Source: Castanea sativa
Taxonomy: Eukaryota > Streptophyta > Magnoliopsida > Fagales > Fagaceae
Direction: 5' to 3'
DNA: 64,000 bases
NCBI RefSeq assembly: GCF_040712315.1
Contig: NC_134017.1
Coordinates: 58,216,636-58,280,635, forward strand
Below, piece after piece: positions 1 through 11,400 of this stretch (within the stretch, counting starts at the first letter, position 1; every line of letters starts with the position of its first letter). The position numbers were made by a program, and so were the translations under genes. Under the pieces are notes generated by a model. The model searched no databases and was not told where the DNA came from. It saw only the letters and a program-made list of their open reading frames with translations.

Positions 1-273
1 GGTGATTCTTGGTAATAGCTCTCCTTGCGGCCTGAAAGCTCTAGTATACGAGGGAATATTCGAGGATAAGATATGTTGCTCGAAGCTGCCCGGCTTAATG
101 TGGATAGATGGAGGACCTCAACAGTCTGTTCAAGTCGGTAGAATTGATCAATGGCCTCTTCTTTTTTAAGGCATGGTCCTCTGAAAATACAAAGGTAATA
201 AGGATTAGCAAGAAAAATGTGATAAGCAACGTGGATACATAAAGAGCAAGTAAATGGAAAACTCCTATAAAAT

Positions 274-495
274 CTACCCACCTACTCTACTAGCAATTAT
301 AGGACAATGGATTCCGTTGGGGTACCAATTCCCCGAGATGACTAAATAGTCTCCTTCTGTCTCTTTGTCAGAATCCTGAAGGCTTGAAATGAGTCTCACT
401 TCCCCGTGCCGTATTTTGAAGTAAAACCCAGAAGTTTTACTATCTTGGAAACTATATATATAATTAATATCATGCTCGGTCAATATTGAGAACAT
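274..495 (-). pseudogene. fragment of the antisense ORF of a Tat-type gypsy element
   Basis: This short open frame of 73 codons contains a stretch ending in LVISGNWY. It is similar in layout to the part of the antisense ORF in the complete gypsy element of this window that ends in FVFVSGDDF (about 5820-5940). Being on the strand opposite the LTR and polypurine tract fits the usual antisense placement of this ORF. I see no complete gene around it. The assignment is inferred from a short match by eye. Confidence 0.4.
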
Positions 496-1242
496 CTACA
501 CTATTGACCACTCTAAATACATTGGGCGTACATTGGTCGGGGCAAACTTTAAAATGCCTTAAAAAATTAGTGAGTGGTCACTCATAGGGATCCTAACTCC
601 ACCCTCTATGATGGTAACTAATGGAATCACCACCCTGTCCTTCCCCCTCTAGAGTATTACCTCTAACTTAGGGCAATATCTCACCTCAACATCATCAGGG
701 ATGTTGTATGCCTTTCTAAATTCAGCTAACCTTTCAGATGTATCAACCATAGGTTTAAATTTTCACATTATCTATAGGTTACTAGGGTGGTGATGACAAA
801 GAGAAAAAGAATAAAAAGTAATATGAAAGAGAAAAGCGAATGAAAACGATGGACTTACAAACAATAAAAATGTAGGAAACACACCAAAAATCGCCTAAGG
901 ATCACCGGAGGAACTCATAGCTAGAAAAGGAAGGATTTTTCTAAGAAGATAATAATAGAAAGGAACCTAAAAGCTGGTTTGAGTTCCTCCTTATATAGAG
1001 AATACAAGGAGTAGGAGAGGGCAAAAGTGACCATTTGTTTTCCGCCCTTTTTCCATTTTCCAAAACTCCAATCTGGTTGTCCATTTTGTAACGCGTGCCT
1101 ATAATCGTGAGGTGGAGAGCTTGGGCATTAATTACCTGACGCTGCCACTGTCCGTAAATGATAGTTAATGATTACCCTCGTTTATCTCAAACCACGATCT
1201 CTGCTTCAGCATTAATGATTTAGAAATTGTAGGGGGCTATTA

Positions 1243-1980
1243 TGGGGGGAGGGAAAATTTCTCACCCAAGCTTGAGGCCTAAATGCCTAGAAGATTTTAT
1301 GGAGTGGAATGGGCCAAACCCATCTACTTCGGATAAGGCCCAATAGCTTAGAAGATTCCGTGGAGTAGAATGGGTTTGGTCCATCTATTTAGAAAGTGAA
1401 GGGAATTCTTGCAGATCATCCCCGTGAAATTGACAATACATTACATCTAGCGAATACTTATCTGAGGTAATGAACACGAATAGTCCACGGTATTCCCTAA
1501 TATAACCTCGGGAAACCCTCTAGACAGATAAGGGTGGAAGAGATCTTTACCTCTAGATTAATGAGGGGAACTCTACCTAACCACTGCCGCATTAAATACA
1601 TATGAGACAACCTGAATAGTAAAAACACTCCCAAAAGTCCTGTTTCTGGATAAGAAAGAGGAGAACCCAATAAAGAAGAGAGAAAATATCCCTGAGAATC
1701 TGGCTGGGAATAGGACAGTTGGGAGGATAAGGGCAGAGAATATGTCTATTTAAGGAGGGGGATTGGCAAATGGAAGGGGGTGAGAGAGAGAGAGAGAGAG
1801 AACAAGGCTAGAAACTCTTGTCTATGAAAGTTCTAAACCACGGGAAAAATGGTTCTTCCATTATCATGTTTCAATATGAATACTAGTCTTATATTATAAA
1901 ATCAGTTGTTGGAGTTTCTCATTGTAGAGTCTTCCCCTCTATAATTTTTATAAATAAATTGTGTTTGTCAATCATCAACA
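1243..1980 (+). repeat. probable 3' LTR of the left-edge gypsy remnant
   Basis: The segment starts just after a polypurine tract and has TG...CA ends. It contains a (GA)n run at about 1782-1802. It ends in a T/A-rich stretch followed by AATCATCAACA. No 5-base target-site duplication can be tested because the other end is outside the window. The following 260 bases (1981-2246) show no gene and lead into the 3' flank of kinase copy A. Confidence 0.5.
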
Positions 1981-2246
1981 CCCTGTTTAGTTCTTTGGCT
2001 TTTTTCTTTAAATGGTCATTTGACTCCCATGACCATGACGACAATTCATCAAAAGACATTATCCATAATAATCTTAAATCTCAGAAAACCAGCAAAGAAA
2101 AATTTTCAAACTACATGAAACATTGAAACCCAATATGGATGGGTGAAATAAATTCATTTAGCAAACAACTAAAATTTTCCAATTATACATTAAAGACATT
2201 GAACTCAAACAAATTACAATGATTCAACACAGGTATTTATCATCTC

Positions 2247-3449
2247 TTAGGATTCTGAGACATTGAAATCGGCTCTTTTCCAATTATATTTAATATTTAA
2301 TTGTTTATTCTCAACCGTAGACGGGAAAGTACTTTTGCCATATCTGTTCATCTCAATCGACGAAGATTCTCCCGGAGAATCATTACAGGTTAATCCATCA
2401 ATGGGATAGTCATATTCACCATCCTTCCTTGCAGCATCTGCGCTCTCTTGCAACTACAGTGCATGTTCAATTTCTACCTCCACTTCACCAATTGTGGGAC
2501 GATCCTTTCCTTCATCTCGCACGCAAGAACTCGCAATGTCAACGTAAATCTTGAAACACTCTGGAGCTATCTTCCCCATAAGATACGGATCAATTATCTC
2601 ATTGATGGTTTCTTCCTGTTTACATTTGCCGGCCCAACGAATCAGATGCTTCTGTTCTTATACTTCCAAGCTCCCATTAAATGCATTTCTGCCACAGAGT
2701 AGCTCAAACAGTACTACACCGAAAGAGTAGACGTCAGATTTATCGGTTAGCACCCCGTGTTGGATATACTCGGGATCAACGTATCCGTAAGCACCTTTCA
2801 CCAAAGATTCGATCCTAATTAAAGCCTTTGACAAACTCTAGGGACCCATTTTGGACAACCCGAAATCTCCCAACTTGGCCTCCAATTTCTCATCCAACAG
2901 AATGTTGGACGTCTTCACGTGACGGTGGATAATAGTATGCTTTAGCCCAGTGTGAAGAGAGTGTAGTCCACGTCCGATTCCGATGCAAATCGCTAGCCTT
3001 TGTTTCCACGGAAGGGGATCGTGGTCAGTGCCGTAGATGTGTTGGGCCAGGTTTCCATTGACCATGAATTCGTAGACAAGGCACCCTTCGCCTTCATCAA
3101 TACAATATTCGATGAGAGGGATGAGGTTAAGGTGGCGTAGCTGGCAAAGCAACACCGCCTCGTTCGTTAACTCGCGAGAACTTTGCCATGATGACGACTT
3201 GATATCCAAACGCTTTATTGCAACGCTTATGCCACAGTCATCAATAAACCCCTTATAGACTTTGCTAAAACCCCCCTCACCAATTAGTAAATCGTCAGTG
3301 AAGTCATTGGTAGCTTTCTTGATCTCACCAAGTGAAAATCGATGACATAATCCCTCCGGAAGAACTGATGAAATTTTTTTTGTTTTGTCTGACCTTCCCT
3401 TCCCGGATGTCCATACTAACTTTGAAATAGACTCTGATATACCTTCCAT
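2247..3449 (-). pseudogene. kinase copy A: CrRLK1L-type kinase-only pseudogene with three in-frame stops
   Basis: The reading frame starts at MEG (3449) and encodes a FERONIA-like kinase domain without ectodomain, signal peptide or membrane segment. Residues 1-203 are open: G-loop GEGGFSKV near 57-64, VAIK Lys at 79, HRH in place of HRD at 175-177, and DFG intact at 195-197. The same frame then meets TAG at 2838-2840, TAA at 2658-2660 and TAG at 2454-2456, with kinase-like sequence between all three and no frameshift. The C-terminal tail is readable to 2247. A TATA-like TTATTTATAG lies about 70 bases upstream on the minus strand. The catalytic Asp is lost, so even a full protein would be a pseudokinase. 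Paralogues B, C, D and E share the architecture. Confidence 0.85.
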
Positions 3450-3655
3450 TGATGCTTCGGTCCTATAACCACGAGCTTGACGACGAGAGAATGATGTAGG
3501 ATTAGTTTTGGATCCCCTATAAATAACTTCAACAAGTAAAGTGTTGTTGTTTATGTTTTGTGCGTGTTTTTTGGGAGCAGATAAGGGTAATTAATTATGG
3601 GCGGTCTTTGTTGTATGTTCATTTACACTGGAGTGGCAATTTGTACTCATCTTAT

Positions 3656-4181
3656 GTTTTTTTTTTTTATGAGAAATACTGCAATTTTTATTCAATAAGA
3701 GGATAAAAACAGCACATCCCGAAACACTACAGAGTCAATAAAAGATGAAGTTTCTTCGATCTATGTTACAAAATTATCAATGCCTTTGGCATGGCATGCC
3801 AAAGCATGAGCTGGTTTGTTTCCCTGTCGGCGAACATGCAGCAGTTCAGAGCTTCTGAAGTCTTGCAGTTTGTGGAGAATGCTGGTAACAATATTGTCAA
3901 TGGAAACCGGCGTGATGGTTGTACCAGTGAGAGCATTATTAATGATGGTTGAGTCGGTTTTAAAGATAACATCTTGTAGTCCAATATCTTTGGCAAAGGA
4001 TACTGCTTCATCCATGGCTTTTACTTCAGCTTATAGAGGACCCAGCGGAAGTGACAAGCGCTTGCTTAAAGCCGCAATGACTGCTCCCTCGTGGTCTCGG
4101 ACCACAACTAAAATCCCCACCGCCTTGGTATTGGAGAAAACAGCAGCATTGTGTTTACTTTATACTTCGGGAAGTCTAGGG
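3656..4181 (-). pseudogene. LINE ORF2 3' end: RNase H domain and poly(A)
   Basis: An 84-codon open frame (3761-4015) has features of the plant LINE RNase H domain: an acidic KTDS motif and a closing stretch with RRQGNKPAHALA, ending in NFVT. Downstream are an AATAAA-like signal and a run of A on the minus strand ending at 3656. Upstream sequence toward 4181 continues the domain (for example RDHEGAVIAAL by eye) but is interrupted. The gypsy element enters at 4187, and the missing upstream part resumes at 13982. Confidence 0.75.
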
Positions 4182-4186
4182 GGGTC
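4182..4186. repeat. left target-site duplication GGGTC of the gypsy element
   Basis: GGGTC directly precedes the left LTR and recurs at 13977-13981 directly after the right LTR. This is the 5-base duplication expected for Ty3/gypsy integration. It shows that both outer ends of the element are intact. Confidence 0.9.
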
Positions 4187-4651
4187 TGATGAAACAGTAT
4201 CTCGTCGGTTTGCTGGGATTCGTCCAGATGGCTCCTGGAAGTACTCTGACGACCCTGCGGGAGCAAGAACTTACTCAAGTGGTCACCGGTGTGGTGCCTG
4301 CCACAACGCCTCCGATGATAAAGTCAGTACCGAAGAAGATAATAATCGAAATATCAAGAACAATGATTCAGTTTGTGATGCTGTCTTTTGTACCTTGTTT
4401 TGGTGTTGTGAGGGCTTTTATATACCCTTGGGGATTATACCCGTTGGGGTATTAATGATTCTCCTTGTAACGTCTTTAGGGGAGTAATGGGCGTTAATGC
4501 CTTCCCGTTGGTTCGTCCAGCTAGTCCTGTAACGGTTGAGGCTTTATTGGCAGCATTTAATGACATTAACTCTTCCTCCGATGATGCCGATAACTGTTCA
4601 TGTTCGTCTGTAAGATCACCTCGTCTATGTCTAACTTCGTCAGTCCCATCA
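4187..4651 (-). repeat. gypsy 3' LTR (465 bp)
   Basis: In plus-strand reading it begins TGATGAAACAG and ends CAGTCCCATCA, giving inverted TGATG/CATCA ends. It matches the right LTR throughout except for a segment near 4259-4286, where 28 bases stand in place of about 131 bases in the other copy. It contains TTTTATATACCC near 4418, a TATA-like stretch. Immediately inside (4652-4664) is GATGCCCCCCGGG, the polypurine tract when read on the element's strand. Confidence 0.92.
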
Positions 4652-4664
4652 GATGCCCCCCGGG
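4652..4664 (-). other. gypsy polypurine tract
   Basis: On the element's strand this reads CCCGGGGGGCATC directly before the 3' LTR start TGATGGG. The position and purine-rich core fit the plus-strand primer of reverse transcription. About 490 bases of noncoding sequence follow before the antisense ORF begins at 5153. Confidence 0.75.
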
Positions 4665-5152
4665 TTTCATGGTCGTCAGTGACGATCGTGGAAACCGAAC
4701 AGTTTTTTTTTTTTGCTCTTGGGATTTCGTGCCGCATTGAATGCGTGGTGGCAGCGTTACGTGGGTCGTGGCCACGTGGCATGATGTGGTTAGCGGAGGA
4801 TTATGTCCCTTGGGTTTCCCGCCGATTTTCGGTTTCACCTTCATTTGGTTTTTAAACTTCTTCTCCCTTACTTTATCTTACATTTTTTTTACTTCTCAGT
4901 TTGTCCTTCCTAGCTTTTTCTCTCTCACCTATTTCTCCATTTTCCTCTGAGCTGGTGCGTGTTGGATTTCTTGTTTCTTCTCTTCGAGGTATGTTTCCCA
5001 TTCCATTTTTCTTTCTTCCCTTTTTTTTTTTTTTTTCGCAAACGTTTGATTTTCTCTTTGTTTTCTGCTTCTTTGTTTGTTTGCTTGTTTGTTTTTTTTT
5101 TTTTTTTTTTTTTCAGTACTTTCCTATTTACCTGTGTTTTATCTGGGTGTCC

Positions 5153-7379
5153 ATGGTCGGTAGTTTAGAAGTTAGAGAAACTTGCCTTTCGATTTCCTTT
5201 CTTTTTGCTCGTTTAGGAGGGTCCTTAGGCGTTTTTCCCAATTTGGAGGGTTTCGTTTTTGCGGGTAATAGCTTAGGCATTGTTTTGGGCGATTTGCTTC
5301 CCCTGCTTCGCCGGTCAGTTGATTGGTTTGAGGGTTTAGTGAGAGAACAACGGCAGATGTCTGAGGTTAGGTCTAGTGATCTAGAGACGGGGTTATCGTC
5401 TAGTGCTGATCTTATGGAGGGGGACACTGCCGCGTCGTCCTTTAGGGAAATTAAGGCTTTCCATGCCCTCGTGGAGGCGTGTGGCCTAGATTCCGAGGTC
5501 GTGGGTAGGTTTAGGGATAGGTTTCAGTTCCCGGAGCGAGTTCGGGTTCGTCGGCCTGTTGACGAGGAGAGGGCTTGTTAGTTTTTCCCAGGTGAAGTGT
5601 GCTTCTATGAGGCCGCTTTCACTTGTGGATTAAGGCTTCCCGTCCACCCATTTGTAATGGAGTTTTTAGCTTATTTGGGCATTGCTCTTGGGCAGCTCAT
5701 GCCCAATTCGTGGAGGATAGTAGTCAACTGTATGGAGATATGGTTGGCTGCTAATGGGGATATGATCAAGGTAAACGAACTTGTTTATTTGTACCGTTTA
5801 AAAGAGTCGAAGGAGTATGGGTATTATGAGCTAGTACCTTGGGAGAGAAGAACCAGAATCGTCAAGGGCTTACCTTCGTCCTTCAGATACTGGAAGTCCA
5901 GATTTGTGTTTGTGTCAGGGGACGACTTTGAGACCCCCTCTAACCAGAATTGGGGAGATATCCCCCGATTGCTTCGTCGGTGGGGAACCCCGACTTTAGG
6001 TGCGTCAGTATCCTTTCTTTTCCTTTTCTTGTTGAACCCGATGTTATCGTTGCTAATCTCTTTTTTTTTTTTTTTTTTTTGCAGTCAAAAGGAGACCAAA
6101 ACTAAAAAGCAGGTACAAGGAGCGTGTCGAGGCAGCCATTGTGTATTCTCAGTCTATCGAGAACTGGGACGACTTGGTAGACCCTAGGACGCTCGCTTTT
6201 TACAACTTAGGCCCGATCCATCTCCCTTCGTCCTTCGGAGTCTTAATATTAAAGGGAAGAAGAGTAAGTATTTGGGTTCGTCAAACCCGTATTCGTATTT
6301 AATTGTTCTGTTCTTTTACAACACTTCCCTCTTTCGCAGAGATGACGACTAAATTCAATAAGGGCATGTATGAGAGGATGCGATCCAAGAAGGACGAACC
6401 TTTGTCCGCCATCGGGAAGAAAGTGGTTCGGGTGAAGGGGAAAGTTTCCTCCGTCACACCGATTACTTCTTCTACTCCCGTGATTTCTGGAGCCGATACT
6501 ACGAGGACGGCCTCGCCGGCTACTTCGATAGAGGAGATCCCGACCCCCGCTTCGAAGAGGCCACGTACAGCGGAGAGGGGGAAGGAGGCTACTTCTTCGT
6601 CGACCATTTGGGATGACGAAAAGCTGGCGGTGGACCGGGCCCGTGGCGTCGTGACCGCAGAAGACCTAAAGGTGTTCTCGGGTGTGCCCACAAGCGAGTT
6701 GATGGGTCGTCATCTCCAGAAACTCGTCCAGGTAACCTGATCATTTTAAGTGACTGCATACATGTCTGTTCTTTACGTTGGCTTGTTTCGAGCTAAATGT
6801 TGTCGTGTATAAACTAACATGCATTTTTTTTTTTTAGGTGCTGGGGGAGACTGCCTTTCGTCTGAGTATCTTGCTCAGGATGCTAAGGTTGAGTCCTCGC
6901 TTTCCCGGATCAAGGTCTTGGAGATGAAAAATTCAAAGTTGAAGAGGGAGCTAATTGCTTCGATGGAGGATGTCCAACAAGTCAGGGAGGAAGCCAAGAA
7001 GTTAAATGACGAGCTGAAGGTAGAGCAGCAGCTTGTGCTTGAAAAGGACGGGGAGCTAGCAGCTGCTAAGGAAAAGATCAAGGTCATCGCCTCCAGAGCT
7101 ATTGAAGGTTTCCAGCAGACGGAGGAGTACAACTCTGTGCTCTTCAGCTGGTACTTCAAGGTGTTCGAGCTTTTAAGGAGGTATTGCCTCAAGCACCCTT
7201 CTGGGATTGACCTGGAGACGTTGGACATAGAGGAAGTAGACAGGGAAATCTCGGCTGACGAGGCTGCACAAGCCGTGACTGCTGACAGTCCTGGAGATCT
7301 TCCTGCTGTTGATGTTCCAGTTGTTGAAGCTCCTGCTCCTGAAGTCCCAGCTGAGGACGATGTTGACCCGGATATTTGA
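5153..7379 (+). pseudogene. antisense ORF of the gypsy element (Transposase_28-like, coiled coil), spliced and broken
   Basis: This plus-strand gene lies antisense to gag-pol. The proposed exons are 5153-5999, 6085-6263, 6342-6731 and 6838-7379, with donor/acceptor pairs AG|GTGCGT...TTTGCAG, GTAAGT...CGCAGAG, CAG|GTAACC...TTTTTAG. A further leader intron may end at the TTTTTTCAG near 5116. Exon 1 has a globular region that resembles the 'putative gypsy type transposon' (PF04195) family. Exon 4 encodes a coiled coil (about 6880-7110) and an acidic Pro/Ala/Val-rich tail ending DDVDPDI. An in-frame TAG at 5579-5581 breaks exon 1. By my count exon 3 to exon 4 is out of phase by one base. Such extra antisense ORFs are known in Tat-lineage elements; their function is unknown. 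Confidence 0.65.
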
Positions 7380-7617
7380 ACCTGTTCTTGACCAGCCAAA
7401 ATCATCTCTCTTTTTTTTTTCTTTTTTTTTTGTGCCCATATGTTTTAAGGCGTAATTTCCAGAACATTTTAAAAGTTTCTATGTGTATTTTTAGCCCAGA
7501 GTTTTATGGGCTTCTTTCCTTTTTTTTGTACGAACAATTGCCTTCGGTTTTTAGGCTTCTATAATATCGTATCTATTTTTACATGTTCTCCTATATGTCG
7601 AAATTTTTTTTGTGTCC
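7380..7617. other. noncoding spacer between antisense ORF and tandem repeat
   Basis: The stretch is T-rich and holds no gene that I can support. It probably includes the 3' untranslated part of the antisense ORF. Confidence 0.5.
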
Positions 7618-8376
7618 GTCAGTAACGTACGTTCATTTGGTGGGAATGTTATTACTTAAGGCTTCGCCAGTAACGTACATTCGTCTATATGGAGTCTTAG
7701 TACTTTGGCAAAAAATTTTGTTTATGTCTTCGTCAGTAATGTACATCCGTCTATGCGGAATTTTATTACTTAGACAAAATTTTTAACTTTTTTGCCTTCG
7801 TCAGTAACATACATCCGTCTAGGCGGAATCTTATTACTTAGGCAAAAATTTGATTTATGTCTTCGTCAGTAATGTACATCCGTCTATGCGGAATCTTATT
7901 ACTTAGATGAAATTTTTAACTTTTTTGCCTTCGTCAGTAACGTACATCCGTTTAGGCGGAATCTTATTACTTAGGCAAAAATTTGATTTATGTCTTCGTC
8001 AGTAATGTACATCCGTCTATGCGGAATCTTATTACTTAGACGAAATTTTTAACTTTTTTGCCTTCGTCAGTAACGTACATCCGTCTAGGCGGAATCTTAT
8101 TACTTAGGCAAAAATTTGATTTATGTCTCCGTCAGTAATGTACATCCGTCTATGCGGAATCTTATTACTTAGACGAAATTTTTAACTTTTTTGCCTTCGT
8201 CAGTAACGTACATCCGTCTAGGCGGAATCTTATTACTTAGGCAAAAATTTGATTTATGTCTCTGTCAGTAATGTACATCCGTCTATGCGAAATCTTATTA
8301 CTTAGACGAAATTTTTAACTTTTTTGCCTTCGTCAGTAACGTACATCCGTCTAGGCGGAATCTTATTACTTAGGCA
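7618..8376. repeat. dimeric tandem repeat in the gypsy 3' region (65 + 68 bp units)
   Basis: The motif GTCAGTAAYGTACATCCGTC recurs at 7800, 7865, 7933, 7998, 8066, 8131, 8199, 8264 and 8332, with more diverged units before it from 7618. The spacing alternates 65 and 68 bases. One monomer type reads 'TCTATGCGGAATC', the other 'TCTAGGCGGAATC', so the true period is a 133-bp dimer. Position between pol and the antisense ORF matches the hypervariable 3' region of Tat-type elements, known to produce satellite-like arrays. Confidence 0.92.
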
Positions 8377-8471
8377 TTTTTTTTTTTTTGGTCTCCGGGA
8401 CTTGGTACCTGTACGAACACATCATTTGAACCATTATTTCATTAATTTTGACGAATTGATACATTCTCGAT

Positions 8472-11400
8472 TTACATCTGTTGGTGGTACTTCTTCAAAT
8501 ATTCTATATTCCAGGGTCGCGGGAGTTTTTGTCCGTCTAGGGTCTCCAGGTGATAGCTACCTTGTGGGGAGTAGTGCACGACCCTATAAGGTCCTTCCCA
8601 CGTGGGACCGAGATTCCCGTGGGCGGAGTTTTTAGTTGCAGTAGTCACCTTGCGTAGGACGAGGTCGCCAATTCCTAGTCTTCTGAGCTTTACCCTCTTG
8701 TTATAGTATTCATTCATCTTCTGTTGGTACTTCTTTGTCACGTCCGAGGCCTTATCCCTAACTTCGTCTAAGCAATCCAGATTGATTCGAAGTTGGTCTT
8801 CATTGTCTTCCTCATAGAACACTTCTCGCCAGATGCTAGTCATACCTACCTCGACGGGAATTACAGCTTCGGTGCCATAAGTGAGCCTGAAAGGTGTCTC
8901 TCCCGTTGGGGTTCTTACCGTCATTCTGTAGGCCCACAAGACATTGGGCAATTCCTCCGGCCATGCGTCCTTAGCTTCGTCTAGCTGGGCTTTGACAATC
9001 CTGAGCAGGGTTCGATTAGTTACTTCTGTTTGTCTGTTTGACTGCGGGTGTCCAGGTGACGAGAATTTATTCTTGATGCCTAGCCCCGAGCAGAAATCCT
9101 TGAATCCCTGGCTGTCGAACTGTCGGCCATTATCTGAAATAATTGTTCTTGGAATCCTGAACCTGCAGACTATATTTCTCCACACGAAGCTACGGATTCT
9201 TGCTTCTGTGATCGTTGCCATTGCTTCTGCTTCGACCCATTTAGTGAAGTAATCGATAGCGACGAGCAAGAACCTTACCTGTCCTCTTCCTTGGGGTAAT
9301 GGGCCGATGATATCAATCCCCCATTGTGCGAACGGCCACGGGGAGGTAATCGTTGTCATCTTTTCTGCTGGCAACCTCTGGACATTCCCGAACCTCTGGC
9401 ATCTGTTGCATCTCTTGACGAGCTCCGTGGCGTCTGCCTGCATGGTCGGCCAGAAGTATCCTGTGCGAACAACTTTGCTTACCAGGGATCTAGGCCCGGC
9501 GTGGTCTCCACAAATCCCTTCATGAATTTCGTGAAGGACATACTTGGCTTCTTCCTCGTCGAGGCACTTCAGATAAGGCAGGGAAAACCCTCTTTTGTAT
9601 AAGGTACCGTTCAAAATTGTAAACCTAGCTGCTCTTGCTTTAATCTTCCTGGCTTCCGCTGAGTCACTAGGGAGATGCCCGTCTTGGAGATATGAGATGA
9701 TCGGTTCCATCCAACCACCTATGCTCTGGACGGAGAATACTGGGACTTCCTCGATGCTGGGGTGTTTCTGAATCTCCATTAGAATTTCACTGTTCATTAG
9801 TTCTTCGTCGGACGAGGCCATTTTGGCGACCTCGTCTGCCGCAGCATTCTGGCTCCTCGGGATTCGAACAAAATCCAACTTATCGAACCCACAGGCTAAA
9901 TATTTAATCAGCTTGAGGTACTTCTGCATCCTCTCTTCCTTTGCCTCATATTCTTCTCGGATCTGCCCTATCGCCAGCTTCGAGTCACTCTGAATAAGCA
10001 GGTTCTTAATCCCGAGGGCTTTGCCAAGTCTTAGTCCTGTCAGTATGCCTTCGTACTCAGCCTCGTTGTTGGTTGCTGGGAATTTTAATTGGACTCCATA
10101 TTGGAGTTTTTCTCCATCGGGGGTGTTTATAATGACCCCTACTCCTCCCCTCTTTTGTGTTGACGATCCGTCAGTCTGGATCGTCCACCGTTCCACCTCT
10201 TTTTGGTCGTCGTCATCTTCTGGAAGGGTGAATTCTGCTATGAAGTTCGCCAGAGCTTGCGCCTTGATCGCTGTTCTAGGATGGTATTCGATGTCGAACT
10301 GGCTGAGTTCAATCGCCCATTGGACCATTCTGCCTGCTGCTTCAGGTTTGTTCATGGATTTTCGGATAGGTTGGTCCGTCATTACAAGGATAGGATGTGC
10401 TTCGAAGTATGGTCGTAGCTTTCGTGAAGCCACTATTAGGGCGAAAACGATCTTCTCGATCCTGGGATATCTGGCCTCTGCCCCTTGGAAGGCTTGACTG
10501 ACATAGTAAACTAGGAGTTGCTTCTTATCTTCCTCTCTAATTAAGGCCGCACTGACGGCCGTGGTTGATACTGCTAGGTATAAATAAAGGCTTTCCCTTG
10601 CTTTTGAGGGACTCAAGATGGGCGGGCTACCGAGGTAACGCTTGAGCTCTTGAAAGGCTGCCTCACATTCATCGGTCCAGGCGAAGGCTTGCTTCAATGT
10701 TTTGAAAAATGGGAGACATTTGTCCGTCGCTTTAGAGACGAACCTATTGAGTGCAGCTATCCTTCCTGTGAGCTTTTGGACTTCCTTGACGGTCTTTGGT
10801 GATGCCATGTTGAGTATTACCTTATAGCAGTAGAGTCCTTGGCTTGTGATGAAAGCAGTTTTTTCCTGATCTTTTTCAGCCATCTTTATCTGGTTGTAAC
10901 CTGAAAATGCATCCACGAATGTTAGTAATTTATGTCCAGCCGTAGAGTCTACCAACTGATCTATCCTCGGCAGGGGAAAACTATCCTTCGGGCAGGCCTT
11001 GTTCAGGTCCGTGAAGTCCACACACATTCGCCACTTTCCATTTGCTTTCTTCACCAGCACGACGTTGGCCAGCCATTCGGGATAGTAGACTTCTCGGATG
11101 AAGTCTGCCTGCAACAATCTATTAACTTCTTCCGTGATTGCTTGGTTTCGTTCGGGGGCAAAGACTCGTCGTTTCTGCTGGACGGGTTTTTTCTCGGGAT
11201 TTGTCTTCAACTCGTGCTGGATTACCTGGCATGGTATACCTAGCATATCTTCGTGACTCCATGCAAATACGTCCAAATTTCCTTTAAGGAAACGGACGAA
11301 TTCATTCCTCATCTCGGGGCTTATGGTTGTACCTATCCTCGTCACCTTTGAGTTTTCCCCCTCAACGAGTTCCACTGTTTCCAGGGCTTCCATGTTGTCT

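Larger units (their letters stand above)
1..1980 (+). mobile_element. 3' remnant of a Ty3/gypsy Tat-type retrotransposon
   Basis: The stretch looks like the 3' end of a plus-strand Tat-lineage element that begins outside the window. It has three parts in the expected order. A fragment of an antisense ORF lies at 274-495. A polypurine tract, AGGGGGCTAT, lies near 1231-1240. A long region with LTR character then runs from about 1243 (TGGGGGGAGG) to 1980 (ending CATCAACA). No gag or pol is visible here. Confidence is limited because I cannot see the other LTR to fix the ends. Confidence 0.55.

Noticed and set aside
7618..8376. Regularly spaced repeats that could suggest a CRISPR array
   Set aside because: The whole 65-68 bp unit is repeated, without unique spacers, and it lies inside a plant retrotransposon.
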